Assembly (NCBI RefSeq): GCF_002160915.1
Contig: NZ_NFLM01000006.1
Coordinates: forward strand, 81,237 to 145,236
Source: Faecalibacterium sp. An121
GTDB lineage: Bacteria > Bacillota > Clostridia > Oscillospirales > Ruminococcaceae
Direction: 5' to 3'
Length of the DNA stretch: 64,000 nt
Shown: piece by piece, positions 28,224-36,802 of the stretch
How positions within the stretch are numbered: the stretch's first letter is position 1
Layout: each line of letters starts with the position of its first letter
Notes under the pieces: generated by a model
What the model was told of the DNA's origin: nothing
The model's input: only the letters and a program-made list of their open reading frames with translations
Database searches by the model: none
Translations under genes and position numbers: made by a program

Positions 28224-29507
28224 ATGCACGAATTGACCGAACTGATCCGGCAGGACATGAAGCCGGCGCTGGGCGTCACCGAGCCGGGAGCCATTGCCTT
28301 TGCGGTGGCCTGTGCCCGGCGGCACACCAGCGGCGCTATCCGCCGGATCACATTGCGGCTGAACAGCGGTATGTTCAAAAACGCCTTCACCTGCGGCATC
28401 CCCGGCAGCAGCGAGGTGGGCAACGCCCACGCCGCCGCCCTGGGCGCAGTGGGGGCAGACCCGGACAAAGGTCTGGAATGTCTGGACGGCATCACTCCGG
28501 AACAGGCCCGCCAGGCCAGAGAGATGGTCGACGCCGGGATGGTCCGGGTGGAAATGGCCGGGATCAGCAGCCGCATCTTCATCGAAGCCACCGTGACCGC
28601 CAAAGAACAGGAAGCCTCCGTCACCATCCGGGATACCCATACCAACATCGTCCGCATCACCGAGAACGGCCGCACCGTCTTTGAAAAGCCGGTCCCGGAA
28701 GACGTTCCGGACGGCGGCGCCGTCCCCCTGATCCACCGCTACACTCTGGCACAGCTGCGGGATTACGCCCTCACCGTGCCGGCCGGCGAGATCGCCTTCA
28801 TCCGGCGCGCCTTCGAGATGAATCTGGCCCTCTGCAAAGCGGGCCTGGACAGCCCCAAAACCACCTATGCCCGCTATCTGCTGGCCGAAAACGGCGGCCG
28901 GCTCATTTCCTGGGACGAACAGGCCACCGCTTCCCTGCTCTGCAACGGAGCCATTGAAGCCCGGGTCCTGGGCCTGCCCCAGCCGGCTATGAGCATCACC
29001 GGGTCGGGAGCGCATGGGATCATCGCCACCATGCCCCTCTACGCCGCCTGTCAGGTACAGGGATATCCGGAGGAGAAACTGCTGCGCGCCGCCGCCCTGA
29101 GCTATCTGGTCTGTATGTACATCAAGGAGTATTCGGGCAAGCTGTCGGCATTCTGCGGCTGCGCCATCGCGGCGGGCACCGGCATGGCCTGCGGCCTTGT
29201 CCTTCTGCGGGACGGCGATGCGGGCGCCATGGCGCGGACCATCTGCAACATGGCCAGCAGCATCACCGGGATGATCTGCGACGGCGGCAATCAGGGCTGC
29301 ACCATGAAGGGCGTGGTGGCGGTGGACGCCGCCTACCGGTCTGTCTCCATGGCAATGCAGGGCATCGCGATCGATCCGATCCATGGCATCAACGGTCCCA
29401 CCCCCGAGCAGACCATGCGGAACATGGGGCTGATCGCCTCCCCCGGCATGACGGGCACCGAAAAGACCATGATCGACATTCTGGAGCACAAGCAGAAAGG
29501 AAATTGA
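28224..29507 (+). CDS. L-cysteine desulfidase family protein, first copy (lacks the N-terminal Cys)
   Basis: A 427-residue protein of the UPF0597/CyuA (L-cysteine desulfidase) family. These enzymes use a [4Fe-4S] cluster to turn cysteine into pyruvate, ammonia and sulfide. The probable cluster Cys pair CDGGNQGC and the Cys-rich SAFCGCAIAAGTGMACG are present. The N-terminal signature reads ALGVTEP, where the family and the second copy have GCTEP, so the conserved Cys is replaced by Val. I use the ATG at 28224 behind AAAGGAG. It could be inactive, a partner of the second copy, or specific for another substrate. Confidence 0.82.
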   Translation: MHELTELIRQDMKPALGVTEPGAIAFAVACARRHTSGAIRRITLRLNSGMFKNAFTCGIPGSSEVGNAHAAALGAVGADPDKGLECLDGITPEQARQAREMVDAGMVRVEMAGISSRIFIEATVTAKEQEASVTIRDTHTNIVRITENGRTVFEKPVPEDVPDGGAVPLIHRYTLAQLRDYALTVPAGEIAFIRRAFEMNLALCKAGLDSPKTTYARYLLAENGGRLISWDEQATASLLCNGAIEARVLGLPQPAMSITGSGAHGIIATMPLYAACQVQGYPEEKLLRAAALSYLVCMYIKEYSGKLSAFCGCAIAAGTGMACGLVLLRDGDAGAMARTICNMASSITGMICDGGNQGCTMKGVVAVDAAYRSVSMAMQGIAIDPIHGINGPTPEQTMRNMGLIASPGMTGTEKTMIDILEHKQKGN

Positions 29508-29510
29508 ACG

Positions 29511-30824
29511 ATGGAACGGAACAGCAACGTTTATCAGGCATATGTGCGCATCTTGCAGGAAGAGCTGATCCCCGCGATGGGCTGCACCGAGCCCATCGCC
29601 ATTGCCTATGCCGCCGCCAAGGCGCGGGAGGTGCTGGGCTGTCTGCCCGGCACGGTGTGGCTGGGCGTCAGCAACAACATCATCAAAAACGTCAAAAGCG
29701 TGGTGGTGCCCAACACCGACGGCCTGAAGGGCATCGAAGCGGCGGCCGCCGCCGGCATCGTGGGAGGTCAGGCCGACAAGGCCCTCGAGGTCATCTCGTC
29801 CGTGACCAGTGAGCAGAAAGCCGGGATGCATCGCTTTCTGGAGAGCACACCCATCCAGGTCGAGGCGGTGGACAATGGCCAGATCTTCGACATCCTGGTC
29901 CGCCTGACTGCGGGGGAAAAGACGGCTTTTGTCCGCATCGCCCAGTACCACACCAACATCGTGCACATCGAAAAGGATGGGCAGGTGCTGCTGGACATTC
30001 CCGTGGAGGAAAGCGGGACTGCCTGCGGCCATGAGGGCAGCGCCCCCACCGAAGAAGGTCTGGCCGGCCGGGATCTTTTGACCATCGCGGCCATCCTGGA
30101 CTTTGCCGACAGCTGCGAGCTGGATGACATCCGCCCGGTGCTGGACACCCAGATCCAGTACAACACCCAGATCTCGGAGGAGGGGCTGCTGGGCGACTAT
30201 GGGGCCAACATCGGTTCCACCATGCTGAAATTCTACGGCGACGACGTGCGCAACCGGGCCATCGCCAAGGCGGCCGCCGGCTCGGATGCCCGGATGAGCG
30301 GCTGTGAGCTGCCGGTGGTCATCAACTCGGGCAGCGGCAACCAGGGCATCACGGTGTCGGTGCCTGTCATCGAGTACGCCAAGGCTTTGGCCGTTCCCAA
30401 AGACCGGCTGTACCGGGCGCTGGCCGTCTCCAACCTCATCGCCATCCACGAAAAGAGCGGCATCGGGCGCCTGTCAGCCTATTGCGGCGCCGTGAGCGCC
30501 GGGTGCGCCGCCGGCTGCGGCATCGCCTACCTGCAGGGGGCGGACTACAAGGCCATCGCCCACACCCTGGTCAATGCGCTGGCCATCGTGTCGGGCATCA
30601 TCTGCGACGGGGCCAAGCCCAGCTGCGCCGCCAAAATCGCGTCCAGCGTGGAGGCGGGCATCATGGGCTACCATATGTACCTGAACGGCCAGCAGTTCCG
30701 CGCCGGGGACGGCATCGTCACCAAGGGCGTCGAGAACACCATCCGGAACGTCAGCCAGCTGGGCCGCGAAGGGATGCGGGAGACCGACAAAGAGATCGTC
30801 AAGATCATGCTGCAGGACCAGTGA
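29511..30824 (+). CDS. cyuA: L-cysteine desulfidase (CyuA/UPF0597 family), second copy
   Basis: A 437-residue paralogue of the preceding gene, starting 3 bases after its stop. The full signature PAMGCTEPIAIAYA is present, as are SAYCGAVSAGCAAGCG and CDGAKPSC, which should hold the [4Fe-4S] cluster. Expected reaction: L-cysteine to pyruvate, ammonia and hydrogen sulfide. The older annotation of the family as a serine dehydratase alpha subunit-like protein is an alternative. Confidence 0.85.
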   Translation: MERNSNVYQAYVRILQEELIPAMGCTEPIAIAYAAAKAREVLGCLPGTVWLGVSNNIIKNVKSVVVPNTDGLKGIEAAAAAGIVGGQADKALEVISSVTSEQKAGMHRFLESTPIQVEAVDNGQIFDILVRLTAGEKTAFVRIAQYHTNIVHIEKDGQVLLDIPVEESGTACGHEGSAPTEEGLAGRDLLTIAAILDFADSCELDDIRPVLDTQIQYNTQISEEGLLGDYGANIGSTMLKFYGDDVRNRAIAKAAAGSDARMSGCELPVVINSGSGNQGITVSVPVIEYAKALAVPKDRLYRALAVSNLIAIHEKSGIGRLSAYCGAVSAGCAAGCGIAYLQGADYKAIAHTLVNALAIVSGIICDGAKPSCAAKIASSVEAGIMGYHMYLNGQQFRAGDGIVTKGVENTIRNVSQLGREGMRETDKEIVKIMLQDQ

Positions 30825-30841
30825 AGGAGGGAGGCAAAACC

Positions 30842-31324
30842 ATGGAGATACGCACTGCCGTGCCGGCGGACCTGGACGCCCTGACCGCCATCGAAGCGGC
30901 CTGCTTCCCGGCCGCCGAGGCAGCCGGGCGGGAAAGCCTGGCCCGCCGTCTGGCCGTCTATCCGGAACACTTCTGGCTTTTGCTGGAGGAAGGAAAGCCG
31001 GTGGCCTTTGTCAACGGGATGTGCACCGACACGCCCGACCTGGCCGATGAGATGTACGAGGATGCCTCTCTCCACAGCGAGAGCGGCGCCTGGCAGATGA
31101 TCTTTGGCGTGGACACCCTGCCCGATTTCCGCCGGCAGGGCTGTGCCGCCCGCCTGCTGCACCACGTCATCGACCAGGCCCGCGCCCAGGGCCGCAAGGG
31201 CGTCGTTCTGACCTGTAAAGACAAGCTGGTCCACTACTATGCAACGTTCGGCTTTGTGAACGAAGGCGTGTCCCGCTCCACCCACGGGGACGTGACCTGG
31301 TATCAAATGCGGCTGCGCCTGTAA
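30842..31324 (+). CDS. GNAT family N-acetyltransferase
   Basis: A 160-residue acetyl-CoA-dependent acyltransferase. The acetyl-CoA loop is in VDTLPDFRRQGCAARLLHHVI (R/QxxGxA/G pattern), followed by the motif B-like ATFGFVNEG. GAAGGAGGGAGG precedes the ATG at 30842, 17 bases after cyuA. It resembles the arylalkylamine acetyltransferase-like group. In this operon it may acetylate the amino group of a cysteine conjugate or another amine; that is inference. Confidence 0.85.
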   Translation: MEIRTAVPADLDALTAIEAACFPAAEAAGRESLARRLAVYPEHFWLLLEEGKPVAFVNGMCTDTPDLADEMYEDASLHSESGAWQMIFGVDTLPDFRRQGCAARLLHHVIDQARAQGRKGVVLTCKDKLVHYYATFGFVNEGVSRSTHGDVTWYQMRLRL

Positions 31325-31350
31325 TGCGCTTGCCGCCATCCAAACCGTGC

Positions 31351-31557
31351 AAAAAAGTCCCGACCGGACGACATGTGCGTACGGTCGGGACACCGACAGG
31401 GAAATTTGGTGCTGAGAGTGTGCGAGGCCGCAAGGCCGAGTGCATGGTTCAGCGCCAAATTTTGTCCCCAGGGGAATATTAGGGGGAAAGAATTTCTGAC
31501 GCGCGACTGCGCGCAGAAATGGGTTCCCCCTAAAGCGTGGCGCTTTTGCGGCACGCT
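31351..31557 (-). repeat. R1 multi-hairpin repeat, copy B
   Basis: Read on the minus strand it has the same four hairpins as copy A without the extra insert. H3 is TCCCGACCG/CGGTCGGGA with loop TACGCACATGTCGTC, followed by six T. H1 has tip CGCGC/GCGCG. It lies in the 366-base gap between the GNAT gene and rpiR, on the strand of rpiR. Confidence 0.75.
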
Positions 31558-31558
31558 G

Positions 31559-31595
31559 AGCAGCAGATCCGTACAGGTATCTGCTGCTTTTATCG
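31559..31595. terminator. Hairpin with T-run, duplicated exactly at 38135-38171
   Basis: AGCAGCAGAT pairs with ATCTGCTGCT and is followed by TTT on the plus strand. All 37 bases recur at 38135-38171. On the plus strand it could end the malY-GNAT transcript. Confidence 0.6.
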
Positions 31596-31620
31596 CTGCG
31601 GGGCGAAAGAGGCACGCTCG

Positions 31621-31706
31621 ATCCGGACCCTTCTCCCATGGGAGAAAGGTTCGGATTTTGTATTTGGGTGCACCAGACCGCCGCATCTTCTCACAGCCGG
31701 TCCTTA
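31621..31706. repeat. Duplicated block with long hairpin, homologous to 46421-46503
   Basis: A near-perfect stem, ATCCGGACC...GGTTCGGAT with core TTCTCCCATGGGAGAA, is followed by TTTTG on the plus strand and then by the last codons of rpiR. The same block, with two substitutions and a 5-base gap, is found in the island at 46421. Its right side contains GGGTGCACCAG, resembling the tRNA-Lys 3' end. Confidence 0.65.
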
Positions 31707-32521
31707 TAAGCGGCTTTGAGCTGCTGGATCTCGTCCAGGCGGGCAAGGGCGGCGTCGCCCATTTGGGCCGATAGGGCCAGGCTCAGGGCCTCGGCCACCG
31801 AGATAGGAGAACTCATCGAGTGCTGTTCCTTCTCGTCCCCGCGGTAGACAAAAAGTTCGATGTCGGCGCGGGGGCCCTCGCCGTGCCATACGCGGCTGGT
31901 GAAAAGAATGGTCCGGTAGCCGGCCTGCTGCTGCCGGTCCAGAATGACTCCGGCCGCCTCCGATACCTTGGCAAAACCGAACAGCACCACCACATCCTGC
32001 GGGCCGATGGAAGCCAGGCGCTCGGCCAGTTCACTGCCGGCAGACGGAAGCTGTTCCACCTCCAGCCCGATGCGGCGCAGCCGATATTCCAGCAGGACGG
32101 CCGGGGCGCGGGAGGCGTTGCGGGCGTGGAGAAAAATTTTGCGCGCCCCCAGCAGGGCGGCCACCGCTGCGGCAAAGGCCTCCCGGTCCAGCAGGTCCAG
32201 GGTCTTTTGCAGGTTGTAGTGCTGCTGTTCCAGCCAGGCGGCAAGGATGTCGCCTTCCTTGGCTTGCAGGGTGTTGCTCAGTTTCTGGACCGGCCCGCGC
32301 TGGATCGTCTGTTCCACCACCGTCCGCTTGAGGTGTTTGAAATCCTCACAGCCCACATGCCGGGCAAAGCGGGAGACCGTGGCCTCCGAGATATGCAGCG
32401 CCGCCGACAGCTGCCCGATGGTCATGCAGAGAAATTCATCCCGGTGCGCGGCGATGTACTCTACGATGTCCTGTTCGGTGCTGGTCAGTTTTTCCGGCAT
32501 TTGGGGAAAGGAAAGATTCAT
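31691..32521 (-). CDS. MurR/RpiR family transcriptional regulator
   Basis: A 276-residue regulator. Residues 1-80 form the RpiR HTH (IGQLSAALHISEATVSRFARHVG). A SIS sugar-phosphate-binding domain follows from about residue 120 (FLHARNASRAPAVLLEYRLRRIG, DVVVLFGFAKVSEAAGVI). RpiR proteins sense phosphosugars. It lies just after the phosphatase/ECF genes on the same strand, so it likely controls them in response to a phosphorylated ligand. The final codons lie in a block duplicated at 46421. Confidence 0.88.
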   Translation of the reverse strand: MNLSFPQMPEKLTSTEQDIVEYIAAHRDEFLCMTIGQLSAALHISEATVSRFARHVGCEDFKHLKRTVVEQTIQRGPVQKLSNTLQAKEGDILAAWLEQQHYNLQKTLDLLDREAFAAAVAALLGARKIFLHARNASRAPAVLLEYRLRRIGLEVEQLPSAGSELAERLASIGPQDVVVLFGFAKVSEAAGVILDRQQQAGYRTILFTSRVWHGEGPRADIELFVYRGDEKEQHSMSSPISVAEALSLALSAQMGDAALARLDEIQQLKAAYKDRL

Positions 32522-32543
32522 AGACGCCTCCTGTCATCACACC

Positions 32544-32648
32544 AGGGTGTATCTGAGAACTCGAAAATGCCGAACCATTCGCCAGAAAGGTGCAGATGCG
32601 CTTTTCTGGCAGAATTGAACAGCGTTGGGGCGTTTTCAGATGCACCCT
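32544..32648. repeat. R2 (MITE-like) repeat, copy 2
   Basis: AGGGTGTATCTGAGAAC at the left and GTTTTCAGATGCACCCT at the right are inverted ends. The right end overlaps the 3' end of the phosphatase gene and supplies its last three codons and stop (GGG TGC ATC TGA). Confidence 0.8.
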
Positions 32649-33418
32649 AAGGCCAGCAGTTCCTCATGAATGCGGCCGTTCGTCGCCAGTATAGCACAGC
32701 TGGCCGCAGCAAGGGAAGGGGTCTTGCCGTCCCATGCGGTCAGGCGGCCGCCGGCTTCTTCCAGGATCAGCCAGCCGGCCGCATAGTCCCAGGGTTTGAG
32801 CCCGTGCTCCAGGTACGCATCCAGACGCCCGCAGGCGGTATAGCACAGCTCGACGGAGGCCGCGCCGAGCCGGCGGATGTCGTGGCAGCGGTCGTAGATG
32901 CGGCGGGCCCGGGCAAAGGCGGCGGCGGCTTCCTCCCGCCGGCCGGGATTGGTCCCCACCGAGCAGAGGCTGTCCGCCAGACACGCAGTCCCGCTGACCC
33001 GGATGGCCCGGCCGTTGCAGAACGCTCCCCCGCCCCGCCGGGCGGCAAACAGTTCCCCCGCAAAGGGGTCGAACACAAGACCGAGGCGCACCCTGCCGCC
33101 CTCGGCCAGCGCCAGCGAAATTGCGCTGTGCCGGAAACCGTGGATCAGGTTGGTGGTGCCGTCCACCGGGTCCAGGATCCAGACCGGGCGGGACGGGTCG
33201 ATGGCGGCGTTATCCTTTTCTTCGGCCATGAACTGGATCGTCCCGTCCAGCGCCTGCAGCCGGGCGCGGATCTGCTCCTGCACTTCGGTATCCACCGCCG
33301 TGACAAAATCGGTGGGGCCTTTGGCGTGCACCTGCGACGCCAGGTTCCGGTCCTCCAGGCGTGCGCCCGCCTCCTGTACGATGCGGCCTGCCTGCCGCAG
33401 CAGTTCAGCGGCGTCCAT
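32636..33418 (-). CDS. Inositol monophosphatase family protein
   Basis: A 260-residue Mg-dependent sugar or polyol phosphatase. Metal-site motifs are clear: FMAEEKDN (motif with Glu), WILDPVDGTTNLIHGF and, near the C terminus, PWDYAAGWLILEEAGG. Substrates in the family include inositol-1-phosphate, fructose-1,6-bisphosphate and 3'-phosphoadenosine phosphate. The ATG at 33418 overlaps the stop of the PHP gene by one base. The C-terminal LGCI and stop come from an R2 repeat end. Confidence 0.88.
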   Translation of the reverse strand: MDAAELLRQAGRIVQEAGARLEDRNLASQVHAKGPTDFVTAVDTEVQEQIRARLQALDGTIQFMAEEKDNAAIDPSRPVWILDPVDGTTNLIHGFRHSAISLALAEGGRVRLGLVFDPFAGELFAARRGGGAFCNGRAIRVSGTACLADSLCSVGTNPGRREEAAAAFARARRIYDRCHDIRRLGAASVELCYTACGRLDAYLEHGLKPWDYAAGWLILEEAGGRLTAWDGKTPSLAAASCAILATNGRIHEELLALGCI

Positions 33419-34257
33419 CACAGGACCACCTTTTTGGCTGCCAGCACAGCCGAGGACTCTCCCCCGCGGCTCAGCAGGACCGAAACATAATCCCCACCCA
33501 GGGCGTGGACCTCTTTCAGCGCGCGTTTGAGCAGGCCGGCCGTGCGCACCTTGACTTCCGCGTCAGGATGGATGCAGATGCTGTACCGGCCCGCCTTCAT
33601 CTCCCGGGCCAGCACATCAAAGGAATCAAAATCGTGTTCAAAACAGGTACGGATGCAGCCGTACTGCACCGCCTGATGGGTATCGCTGCCGGCCACCACC
33701 GGCTTACCCAACCGCTGTCCCAGCCCGAAGGTCAGTTCCTCGGTGCGCTGACGGTCCTCAGCGATGTCCTTGCCGTTCAGATCCAGAAAATCAAAGCGCA
33801 TCAGCAGCTCCGGCGGCAGGTCGGGGATATGCCCGCCGGCCCGGAAGGGGTGTCCCGCCCCCACCAGGACCGGGTATTCGGCAAAGAGGTCCAACAGCTG
33901 CGCCGCCGGGAGGAACCGGTCTTTGGTTTTGTGCGGCTCCAGGCGGCGGTTCATCTCCCGGATGGCCTCCATCGGGCCGACGCACAGCACATGCCCGCCT
34001 TCCGCAATATCGGTCTCCATACCGGGAAAAACACGCAGCCCGCCCGCGTCTTCAAAGACATAAGCGTCCCCGTTCTTTTGGCCCCGCGCTTCGATGTAGC
34101 CGTAAAGGGTGTCGAACTGCTGGGTGTTGAAATGCTCGGTCAGGCAGATGGCGTCCAGGCCGGCGCGGCGCGCCTCGCGCAGCAGCCAGTCGGTGTATTC
34201 GGTGGAAAAGGGCAGATACTTTGCCAGCTTCCCATGCGTGTGAAAATCCATGTACAT
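33418..34257 (-). CDS. PHP-domain phosphoesterase
   Basis: A 279-residue protein of the PHP superfamily (histidinol-phosphatase-like). Metal ligands are visible in MDFHTHGKL, CLTEHFN, PGMETDI, GAGHPFR and VAGSDTHQ. No histidine synthesis genes are near, so a HisK role is unlikely. Coupled to a monophosphatase gene and an ECF transporter, it probably hydrolyses a phosphoester of the imported compound. Confidence 0.85.
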   Translation of the reverse strand: MYMDFHTHGKLAKYLPFSTEYTDWLLREARRAGLDAICLTEHFNTQQFDTLYGYIEARGQKNGDAYVFEDAGGLRVFPGMETDIAEGGHVLCVGPMEAIREMNRRLEPHKTKDRFLPAAQLLDLFAEYPVLVGAGHPFRAGGHIPDLPPELLMRFDFLDLNGKDIAEDRQRTEELTFGLGQRLGKPVVAGSDTHQAVQYGCIRTCFEHDFDSFDVLAREMKAGRYSICIHPDAEVKVRTAGLLKRALKEVHALGGDYVSVLLSRGGESSAVLAAKKVVL

Positions 34258-34270
34258 AGCGTTCTCCCTC

Positions 34271-35104
34271 TCAGAGCAAGGTGGAAATCAAAAAGGCGGC
34301 GGCGACCCAGACAAACGACAGCGCCAGGAACAACAGATCGTTGTTGGTCACTTTGAGGGCGGCCAGCTTGAGCTTTTTGACTTCTGGGTTTGCGGCGGCG
34401 TAGCGGTAGCCCTTGATCTCCAGCACCTCGACGGTGGTGCGGGACCGCTTGGCCGTGTTGAGCATCAGGGGGTAAAAGGCACAGATGATGATCCGGATCT
34501 GGTAGGCCAGATAGCGGATCTTACCCCAAAGGGTGTCGTGGGCCGGCGGGTTGCCCCGCAGCCGGTAGGACAGCAGGACGTTCTGGAATTCCTCCATCAG
34601 GATGGGCAGCATCCGGTAGGCGTAGGAGATGGAGAAAGACAGCTGCTCCGGGCAGCCGAACCACATCAGGCCGTTGGCCAGCTTGTCGGGGTCCATCCCC
34701 GAAAAGACGGTGACCGATGCCAGCGATACGGTGGCAACCTTGAGGGTGAGGACCAGCAGCGGCGCGATGGCCGAGGCATCTCCGCCGAACAGCCAGGTCA
34801 CGACCAGCAGATACCCCGTCTGGGAGAACACGCCCAGCCCGAACAGGAACAGCACCAGCCCCGCCACATGGGCCAGGATCGTGGTGGCTGTCACCAGCAC
34901 AAAACATCCCAGCAGGAAGGGCAGATCGCTGACGAACCAGGGGACCAGCCCAAAAAAGAGGTACCAGACGATCAGGACGCGGGGATCCATCGCGGCGATG
35001 ACGGTATCGTTGTTGCCGTAAGCGTTTTTCAGCACCTGGCTGCGCAGAAAATCAATGGACAGTTTGTCCAGGATGCTTTCCGAGAGCTTATCGACCGCTT
35101 TCAT
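34271..35104 (-). CDS. ecfT: ECF transporter transmembrane component EcfT
   Basis: A 277-residue membrane protein with about five to six helices; hydrophobic blocks are VLIVWYLFFGLVPWFVSDLP, FVLVTATTILAHVAGLVLFL and others. The coupling-helix type motif LSYRLRGNPP (A/SRG region) is present. EcfT links the ATPases to the S component. It overlaps the ATPase gene by four bases, which supports a dedicated (group I) ECF system. Confidence 0.88.
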   Translation of the reverse strand: MKAVDKLSESILDKLSIDFLRSQVLKNAYGNNDTVIAAMDPRVLIVWYLFFGLVPWFVSDLPFLLGCFVLVTATTILAHVAGLVLFLFGLGVFSQTGYLLVVTWLFGGDASAIAPLLVLTLKVATVSLASVTVFSGMDPDKLANGLMWFGCPEQLSFSISYAYRMLPILMEEFQNVLLSYRLRGNPPAHDTLWGKIRYLAYQIRIIICAFYPLMLNTAKRSRTTVEVLEIKGYRYAAANPEVKKLKLAALKVTNNDLLFLALSFVWVAAAFLISTLL

Positions 35105-36798
35105 ACAGGTTTCCTCCCCTCAAAACAGCGCAAAAAATCGTCGATGGTGTAGCAGAGGGCGGCGGGGTCCAGCGCCTGCCCCATGGCGAAGATCTCGGGC
35201 GGACGGATGCCCACCCGCTCGATCAGGGCGCGGTCCCCGAAGATCTCATCCCGGGTCCCGTCGGCCACGACCTTTCCTCCGCACAGGACGATGATCCGCT
35301 GAGCCCATTCACAGACCAGCTGCATATCGTGGGTGGCAATGACCACCGTCTCGGTGATCTCTTTCAGATCCTCCAGGGTCCGCATGATCTCCTTCCGGGT
35401 GGCAATGTCCAGGTTGGCGGTGGGCTCATCCAGCAGCAGAATGCCCGGATCCAGCGCCACCCCGATGGCCAGGCTGGCCCGGCGCATCTGCCCGCCCGAG
35501 AGCAGGCGGCCGTCCCGGTCCCGCAGGCCGGACAGGCGGAAGCGCTCGAGCAGCCGGGCGGTGCGGGTTGCCGCATCGGGAACGCCCCGGACCTCCATCG
35601 CGTAGGCGATGTCCTTTTCGATTGAATCTTTGATGAACATATCTTCGGGGTTCTGGTAGACCATCGAGACCTCGCGGGAAAGGGCCTCCGGCCGGACATC
35701 CCGCAAAGACCGCCCATGCAGGCAGACCGTGCCGGACGAAGGCTTCATCAGCCCCACCAGCAGTTTCATAAAGGTGGATTTGCCTGCCCCGTTGGAGCCG
35801 ATGAGAGCCACCTTGTCCCCTTTGTGGATCGCAAGGCTGAGCCCGTCGAACACCTTGTGCGGTTCCCCCTTGACGCTGCGATAGGCGACCGAAACGTCCT
35901 GGAAGGAGGCCACCGTCTCCCCCTGCGCAGGGGCGGCGGGCGGCGGGGCGGGTGCCGGGTCTGCCCGGGGGATAAACACTTCCCTGCCCTCTGGGATGGT
36001 TGCCGGCAGGCGCGGCGCGGCCAGGCTGCCCGCCTGGCGCATCCGCCAGGCCGCAAGGGTCACCTGCGGCGGGAAAATGTTGCAGCTCTGCAGTTCTTCC
36101 ACCCGCTGCAGGGCCTCGCCGGTGGGCAGCATCCACTGCACCCGGCCCTCTTTCAGCAGCATGACGTGCTTGCAGAAGTCGGCAATGTACTCGGTGTGGT
36201 GTTCAATGACGATGATGGTCTTGCCGTACCGCTCGTTCAGCTCCCGCAGCACCCCATAGATGCGGTCGGCGTGGGCCGGGTCCAGCTGGGCGATGGGCTC
36301 GTCCAGGATCAGGACGTCGGGCTGGAGAGACAGAGCCCCCGCCAGGGCCAGCAGATGAGTCTGCCCGCCCGACAGCTGCCAGATGAAATCACTCTCCCGG
36401 CCGCGCAGCCCGCACCGCTCCAGCGCCATCATGCCCCGCTCTTTATAGTCCGGCATGGCATAGTTCTGGCAGGCGTAGGAGGCGTCGTCCAGCACGGTGG
36501 GACGGATGATCTGATTTTCAAAGTCCTGGTATACATACCCGACCTTCCGGGCCAGGGCGCCCACGTCGCTCATGCGGGTATCCAGCCCGCAGGCAAGGAC
36601 GCGCCCTGAAAAATCGCCGCTGATGAACTGGGGGATCAGGCCGTTGAGGGTCTTGCAAAAAGTGGACTTTCCGCATCCATTGTTCCCCACAATGGCGAGA
36701 AAGTCCCCCTGTTCCACGCAGACGGTGATATCTTGCAGCGCCGGATGCGCTGCGCCCGGATAGGAATAGGTCAGGTGATCTATTTCTATCGCGTGCAT
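35101..36798 (-). CDS. ecfA: ECF transporter double ATPase (EcfA-EcfA' fusion)
   Basis: A 565-residue protein with two ABC ATPase domains. Domain 1 (about 1-240) has Walker A GNNGCGKST, signature LSGGQ and Walker B VLILDEP. Domain 2 (about 300-540) has Walker A GSNGAGKST, signature LSGGQ and Walker B ILLLDEP. A Pro/Ala-rich linker separates them. The fusion replaces the usual separate EcfA and EcfA' subunits. It starts four bases after the S component gene. Confidence 0.92.
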   Translation of the reverse strand: MHAIEIDHLTYSYPGAAHPALQDITVCVEQGDFLAIVGNNGCGKSTFCKTLNGLIPQFISGDFSGRVLACGLDTRMSDVGALARKVGYVYQDFENQIIRPTVLDDASYACQNYAMPDYKERGMMALERCGLRGRESDFIWQLSGGQTHLLALAGALSLQPDVLILDEPIAQLDPAHADRIYGVLRELNERYGKTIIVIEHHTEYIADFCKHVMLLKEGRVQWMLPTGEALQRVEELQSCNIFPPQVTLAAWRMRQAGSLAAPRLPATIPEGREVFIPRADPAPAPPPAAPAQGETVASFQDVSVAYRSVKGEPHKVFDGLSLAIHKGDKVALIGSNGAGKSTFMKLLVGLMKPSSGTVCLHGRSLRDVRPEALSREVSMVYQNPEDMFIKDSIEKDIAYAMEVRGVPDAATRTARLLERFRLSGLRDRDGRLLSGGQMRRASLAIGVALDPGILLLDEPTANLDIATRKEIMRTLEDLKEITETVVIATHDMQLVCEWAQRIIVLCGGKVVADGTRDEIFGDRALIERVGIRPPEIFAMGQALDPAALCYTIDDFLRCFEGRKPV

Positions 36799-36802
36799 GG
36801 GC

